NCBI GenBank assembly: GCA_041574955.1
Contig: JBFGNS010000019.1
Span: forward strand, 1-40,220
Source: CALZJC01 sp041574955
GTDB taxonomy: Bacteria > Acidobacteriota > Thermoanaerobaculia > Multivoradales > JAHEKO01
Length of the DNA stretch: 40,220 nucleotides
Direction: 5' to 3'
Part shown: piece after piece, positions 37,478 through 40,220 of the stretch
Layout of the letters: every line of letters starts with the position of its first letter
Position numbering within the stretch: position 1 is the first letter of the stretch
Position numbers and translations under genes: made by a program
The notes under the pieces: generated by a model
What the model saw: only the letters and a program-made list of their open reading frames with translations
Told to the model about the DNA's origin: nothing
Database searches by the model: none

Positions 37478-39564
37478 CCCCGAAGGCGCCGCAGCTGCCG
37501 GTCCGCCCGCAGGTTGTGGCGCAACCCCTGCTCGTCGAGCGCCGTCGGGTAGTAGCGGAACAGCGCGATCTCGCCGTGGAACTCGCCGGCGGCGAGGCTC
37601 GGCTGGTTGGCGGCGGTACCCAGGCCGCTACCGTTGCCGCCCGCCCAGTCCCGAACGCCCGGCGCCAGCAGCGGCCCCGCCACCCGCCGATCGTTGATCC
37701 ACAGCGTCAGTTCGAAGCCGTCGTCGAGCTTGCGCAGCACGACCGCCAACCGGCTCAGCTCGCCTCGGCTCACCGCCTCCGTGGACACCAGCTCGACCGA
37801 CGTGGCCGCACCGCCGTCGCGCACCTCGACGCCCGGGCGCCCGCCATCGAGAAAAAGGGTGAGACCGGTGCTCCGGCCGCCGGTCTCGAACAGCACCTGG
37901 CGCGGCGGCCCGGCCACCGCCGGCCGGAACCACAGCTCGAAGGTGCCGCTCGACTGGGTGACGTTCGGATCACCGCCGAGCTCCTGCAGGCTCGCCGTCG
38001 TGCCGCCGCCGGCGCCGCGGAAGACGAATGCGCCACGCGGCACCCCTCCCGCCGCGGCCAGCCAGCGGTAGCCGATCCCCTCGACCAGGTCGAGGCGGTA
38101 GTCCCAGCGCCGGCCCTCGTTGTTCCAGCCGTCGGCCGGCAGCCGGTCGGCGTCGGCGACCCAGGTGACCAGCGCTCCCGGCAGGGGATCGTCCGGGTTC
38201 CAGACCAGCCCGAACAGGAACGGCGGGTAGCGCCAGTTCCAGACTCCCCAGTCGCGGATGGTCATGCGCTCGACGGCGCCGCGATGGTGGATCCAGACCG
38301 AAGGTACGGCCAGCAGCAGAGTCGCAGCCACCCACGCCCACTTCCACCGGCGGACCCCGGGCGGCGGGCACCTCACCGCCTCGGCGCTCACCGCGGCCAG
38401 AACGAGAAACCAGGGCAGCAGGTCGGACAGCAGCCGCGGCCCGAAGCTGGCGCCGCCTCCCCACACCACCGACGAAGCGACCAGCTTCCAGTGCACCGCG
38501 ATCACCGCCGTCGCGACGCCGGCCGCCCAGCGCTGGCGGTGGTCGAACGACCGCCAGCACCAGGCCACGGCGAACAGGACGACGAGCAGGAACGGTGTGT
38601 AGAGGAACAGCCCCCGCGACGGGCTGACGAGGGTGCCGAGCACCCCTTCGGGCGGCACCCCCACCAGCCCCCAGAGGCTGAAGCGGTGGTGCACCGTGTG
38701 CGACGAGCCGTAGTAGGAGGGCAGCACCCATTCGTAGACCGACAGCGAGTAGCCGACGAACAGCGCCAGCCAGCCGGCGCCTACGGTCGCCAGGGTCTTG
38801 AGCCGACCGCGCCGCATGGCGTACACGAACAGCGTCAGCGCGATCACCGACAGCGCCAGCGGCGGGCGGCAGAAGAACGCCCACGACAGCGCGGTCGCGC
38901 CGGCGGCGTCGCGCAGCCAGCGGCGGCGCGCCGTCGGCGCCGCCAGGCACAGCAGCGCCAGCGACAGGAAGACGATCGCCCAGGCGTGCGACCAGTAGGG
39001 CCGCGACACCGAGCTGTAGAGCGAGGTGCCGAAGGCGAACAGCAGGCTGAGCGGCAGCGCCAAGGTGGTCGTGGTGAACAGCCGAGCCACCAGGTAGAGC
39101 AAGGCCACGCCGGCGGCGGCGGTCACCGCCGCCGCGCCCTTGAGCACGTGCCGCTCGGCGTCGAAGTTGAAGCTGCCGTCGTCGCGGTAGACCTCGACGC
39201 CGAGCTGCTCATAGAACCACACGATGGGCACATTGAGCACCGCCGGCGCCGCCGGGTACCAGTGGTACACCCTGCCATCGACCTCTTCGAGCTGCCACAC
39301 CGAGGTCTCGAGCAGCTCGCGCGGCAGCTCCACGGTGCCTTCGTGCAGCAGCGCGTGGCTGACCGCCGTCACGTAGACCCAGTCGAACATCTGCTGGACC
39401 GGCGCCCGGTAGTAGGCGAAGGTGCACAGGCCGAACAGCAGCAGGGCGATCAGTTGGTCTCGCCAGCCGATCGCACCGGGCCGCGCCAGCGGGCCGACGG
39501 AGGCACCGCCAGCGGCGACGGGCGCGTCCACCTCCTGAGCAGCCGCGTGGCCGGACCGCGCCAT
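37456..39564 (-). CDS. GT-C-like membrane glycosyltransferase with C-terminal LamG domain (paralogue 1)
   Basis: 702 residues from ATG 39564, 14 nt after the atpC stop. The architecture is the same as the following gene: an N-terminal helix bundle beginning IGWRDQLIALLLFGLCTFAY, a loop with MFDWVYVTAVSHALLHEG and YHWYPAAPAVLNVPIVWFYE, the shared LSWAFFCRPPLALSV, and an exported LamG-like part (TFELWFRPAVAGPPRQVLFE; GFELTLWINDRRVAGP; GEIALFRYYPTALDEQGLRH). Long stretches are identical to paralogue 2, which shows a duplication. It has an extra basic tail (RADRQLRRLRGWHNPNR). Location directly behind the ATP synthase genes may only mean read-through transcription. Confidence 0.8.
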   Translation of the reverse strand: MARSGHAAAQEVDAPVAAGGASVGPLARPGAIGWRDQLIALLLFGLCTFAYYRAPVQQMFDWVYVTAVSHALLHEGTVELPRELLETSVWQLEEVDGRVYHWYPAAPAVLNVPIVWFYEQLGVEVYRDDGSFNFDAERHVLKGAAAVTAAAGVALLYLVARLFTTTTLALPLSLLFAFGTSLYSSVSRPYWSHAWAIVFLSLALLCLAAPTARRRWLRDAAGATALSWAFFCRPPLALSVIALTLFVYAMRRGRLKTLATVGAGWLALFVGYSLSVYEWVLPSYYGSSHTVHHRFSLWGLVGVPPEGVLGTLVSPSRGLFLYTPFLLVVLFAVAWCWRSFDHRQRWAAGVATAVIAVHWKLVASSVVWGGGASFGPRLLSDLLPWFLVLAAVSAEAVRCPPPGVRRWKWAWVAATLLLAVPSVWIHHRGAVERMTIRDWGVWNWRYPPFLFGLVWNPDDPLPGALVTWVADADRLPADGWNNEGRRWDYRLDLVEGIGYRWLAAAGGVPRGAFVFRGAGGGTTASLQELGGDPNVTQSSGTFELWFRPAVAGPPRQVLFETGGRSTGLTLFLDGGRPGVEVRDGGAATSVELVSTEAVSRGELSRLAVVLRKLDDGFELTLWINDRRVAGPLLAPGVRDWAGGNGSGLGTAANQPSLAAGEFHGEIALFRYYPTALDEQGLRHNLRADRQLRRLRGWHNPNR

Positions 39565-39577
39565 CGCTCGCTTCCGG

Positions 39578-39979
39578 CTAGCTCGGCGGCAGCAGCTTGC
39601 GCTGGACGCGCGCCCGCCGCAGCGCCCGCTGGCGCGCCCCGAAGGCGGCGTCGTCCGAGATCGGCAGGGCGCGTGCCTGCCGCAGCGCCGCATCGACCGC
39701 GGAGGCGTCGAGGTCCTGTGGCCAACTGGCCGCCTCGGTGAGCACGGTCAGCTTGTTGTCCGACATCTCGGCGAAACCACCGTCGACGTACAGCACCCGC
39801 GGGCCGCCGTCGGTGTCGGCGCGCAGGCTACCGGCGGTGAGCTTGACCAGCAGCGGCGCGCGGTTGCGCAGGATGCCGATCTCGCCGTCGTGCGCCGGCA
39901 GGGCGACGAAGCTCACCTCTTCCTCGAGCATCACCCGCTCGGGCGTCACCACCGAAAGCTGGAACTTCGGGCGTGCCAC
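39578..39979 (-). CDS. atpC: ATP synthase epsilon subunit
   Basis: 133 residues, starting GTG 39979. The N-terminal beta-sandwich is typical: FQLSVVTPERVMLEEEVSFV, LPAHDGEIGILRNRAPLLVK and VLYVDGGFAEMSDNKLTVLT. The helical C-terminal part (DASAVDAALRQARALPISDD and onward) completes the subunit. It couples the F1 head to the c-ring and can inhibit ATP hydrolysis. The start shares one base with the atpD stop (TAGTG), the tightest coupling possible. A longer upstream frame is a shadow of atpD. Confidence 0.95.
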   Translation of the reverse strand: MARPKFQLSVVTPERVMLEEEVSFVALPAHDGEIGILRNRAPLLVKLTAGSLRADTDGGPRVLYVDGGFAEMSDNKLTVLTEAASWPQDLDASAVDAALRQARALPISDDAAFGARQRALRRARVQRKLLPPS

Positions 39980-40220
39980 TAGTCGGCCATCTCCTCGGCC
40001 CGCTTGGCCGCGTCCTCGATGGTGCCGACGTACATGAACGCCTGGTCCGGCAGGTGGTCCCACTTGCCCTCGCACAGCTCCTCGAACGAGCGGATGGTGT
40101 CCTCGCGCGAGACGTAGACGCCCTTGAAGCCGGTGAACTGCTCGGCGACGTAGAACGCCTGCGACAGGAAGCGCTCGATCTTGCGCGCCCGCCGCACGAT
40201 CAGCTTGTCCTCCTCGGACA
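39979..40220 (-). CDS. atpD: ATP synthase beta subunit, C-terminal end (partial)
   Basis: Only the last about 79 codons are in the window; the gene continues past the right edge. SEEDKLIV at the edge, then RRARKIERFLSQAFYVAEQF, TGFKGVYVSREDTIRSFEEL and DHLPDQAFMYVGTIEDAAKR are the standard C-terminus of the catalytic beta subunit. It ends TAG 39981-39979, overlapping the atpC start. This anchors the right end of the window in an atp operon. Confidence 0.97.
   Translation of the reverse strand, partial: SEEDKLIVRRARKIERFLSQAFYVAEQFTGFKGVYVSREDTIRSFEELCEGKWDHLPDQAFMYVGTIEDAAKRAEEMAD

Overview
The window is bacterial chromosomal DNA of very high GC content. Coding density is high, intergenic gaps are short, Shine-Dalgarno sites of the GGAGG type are common, and GTG or TTG starts are frequent. 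The gene mix points to an uncultured member of the Acidobacteriota or a similar high-GC soil or aquatic lineage: a GYWKTHG-motif secreted protein, an ATP/ADP-translocase-family carrier, a stand-alone glutamate formimidoyltransferase, a serine carboxypeptidase S10, a Pro/Glu-rich TPR protein, and an atpD-atpC pair. That assignment is inference; no 16S or other marker is present. I see no CRISPR array, transposase, integrase or prophage gene.

Layout. (1) 1-1123: a RES/Xre toxin-antitoxin operon on the minus strand, with a clear sigma-70-type promoter overlapped by an inverted repeat. (2) 1124-5403: a two-gene cell-wall recycling operon, a NagZ-type glucosaminidase fused to an AmiE-like serine hydrolase, followed by NamZ. 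(3) 5404-9260: small secreted and hypothetical proteins, a membrane protein/winged-helix regulator/membrane protein cluster behind a strong promoter, and a secreted GYWKTHG protein with a highly structured 5' leader and a strong terminator. (4) 9338-17399: an NTT-family nucleotide carrier divergent from a STAS protein, a Tat-exported sarcosine-oxidase-like flavoprotein, a TPR protein, a lysoplasmalogenase-like membrane protein with an N-terminal zinc-ribbon-like segment, a secreted S10 peptidase, an exported amidohydrolase and a DUF1772 membrane protein. (5) 17400-19062: a repeat-rich interval with an NTF2-like lipoprotein flanked by short direct repeats, three copies of a hairpin-forming element, and tRNA-Glu(CTC). 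The last element copy abuts the tRNA 3' end and carries an inverted copy of it. (6) 19063-25023: a 1236-residue secreted endonuclease I/FN3/lamin-tail protein, divergent from a small HTH gene followed by a TIR-transmembrane-Ig-like protein. (7) 25077-31931: a VOC protein, an operon of cell-wall amidase, GerMN protein and RNase PH, a DUF1573 protein, glutamate formimidoyltransferase, and Mpl. (8) 32060-40220: a TPR membrane protein with a 15-bp coding minisatellite, an RDD membrane protein, another membrane protein, two tandem paralogous membrane glycosyltransferase-like/LamG proteins, and the distal end of the ATP synthase operon (atpC and partial atpD).

Genes that seem to work together: NagZ-AmiE, NamZ, the AmiC-like amidase and Mpl would form a peptidoglycan turnover and recycling set, although they are spread over two loci. 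The strongest candidates for undescribed biology are the TIR-TM-Ig protein with its HTH neighbour, the tRNA-Glu-associated hairpin repeats, and the three-way-junction leader in front of the GYWKTHG gene.
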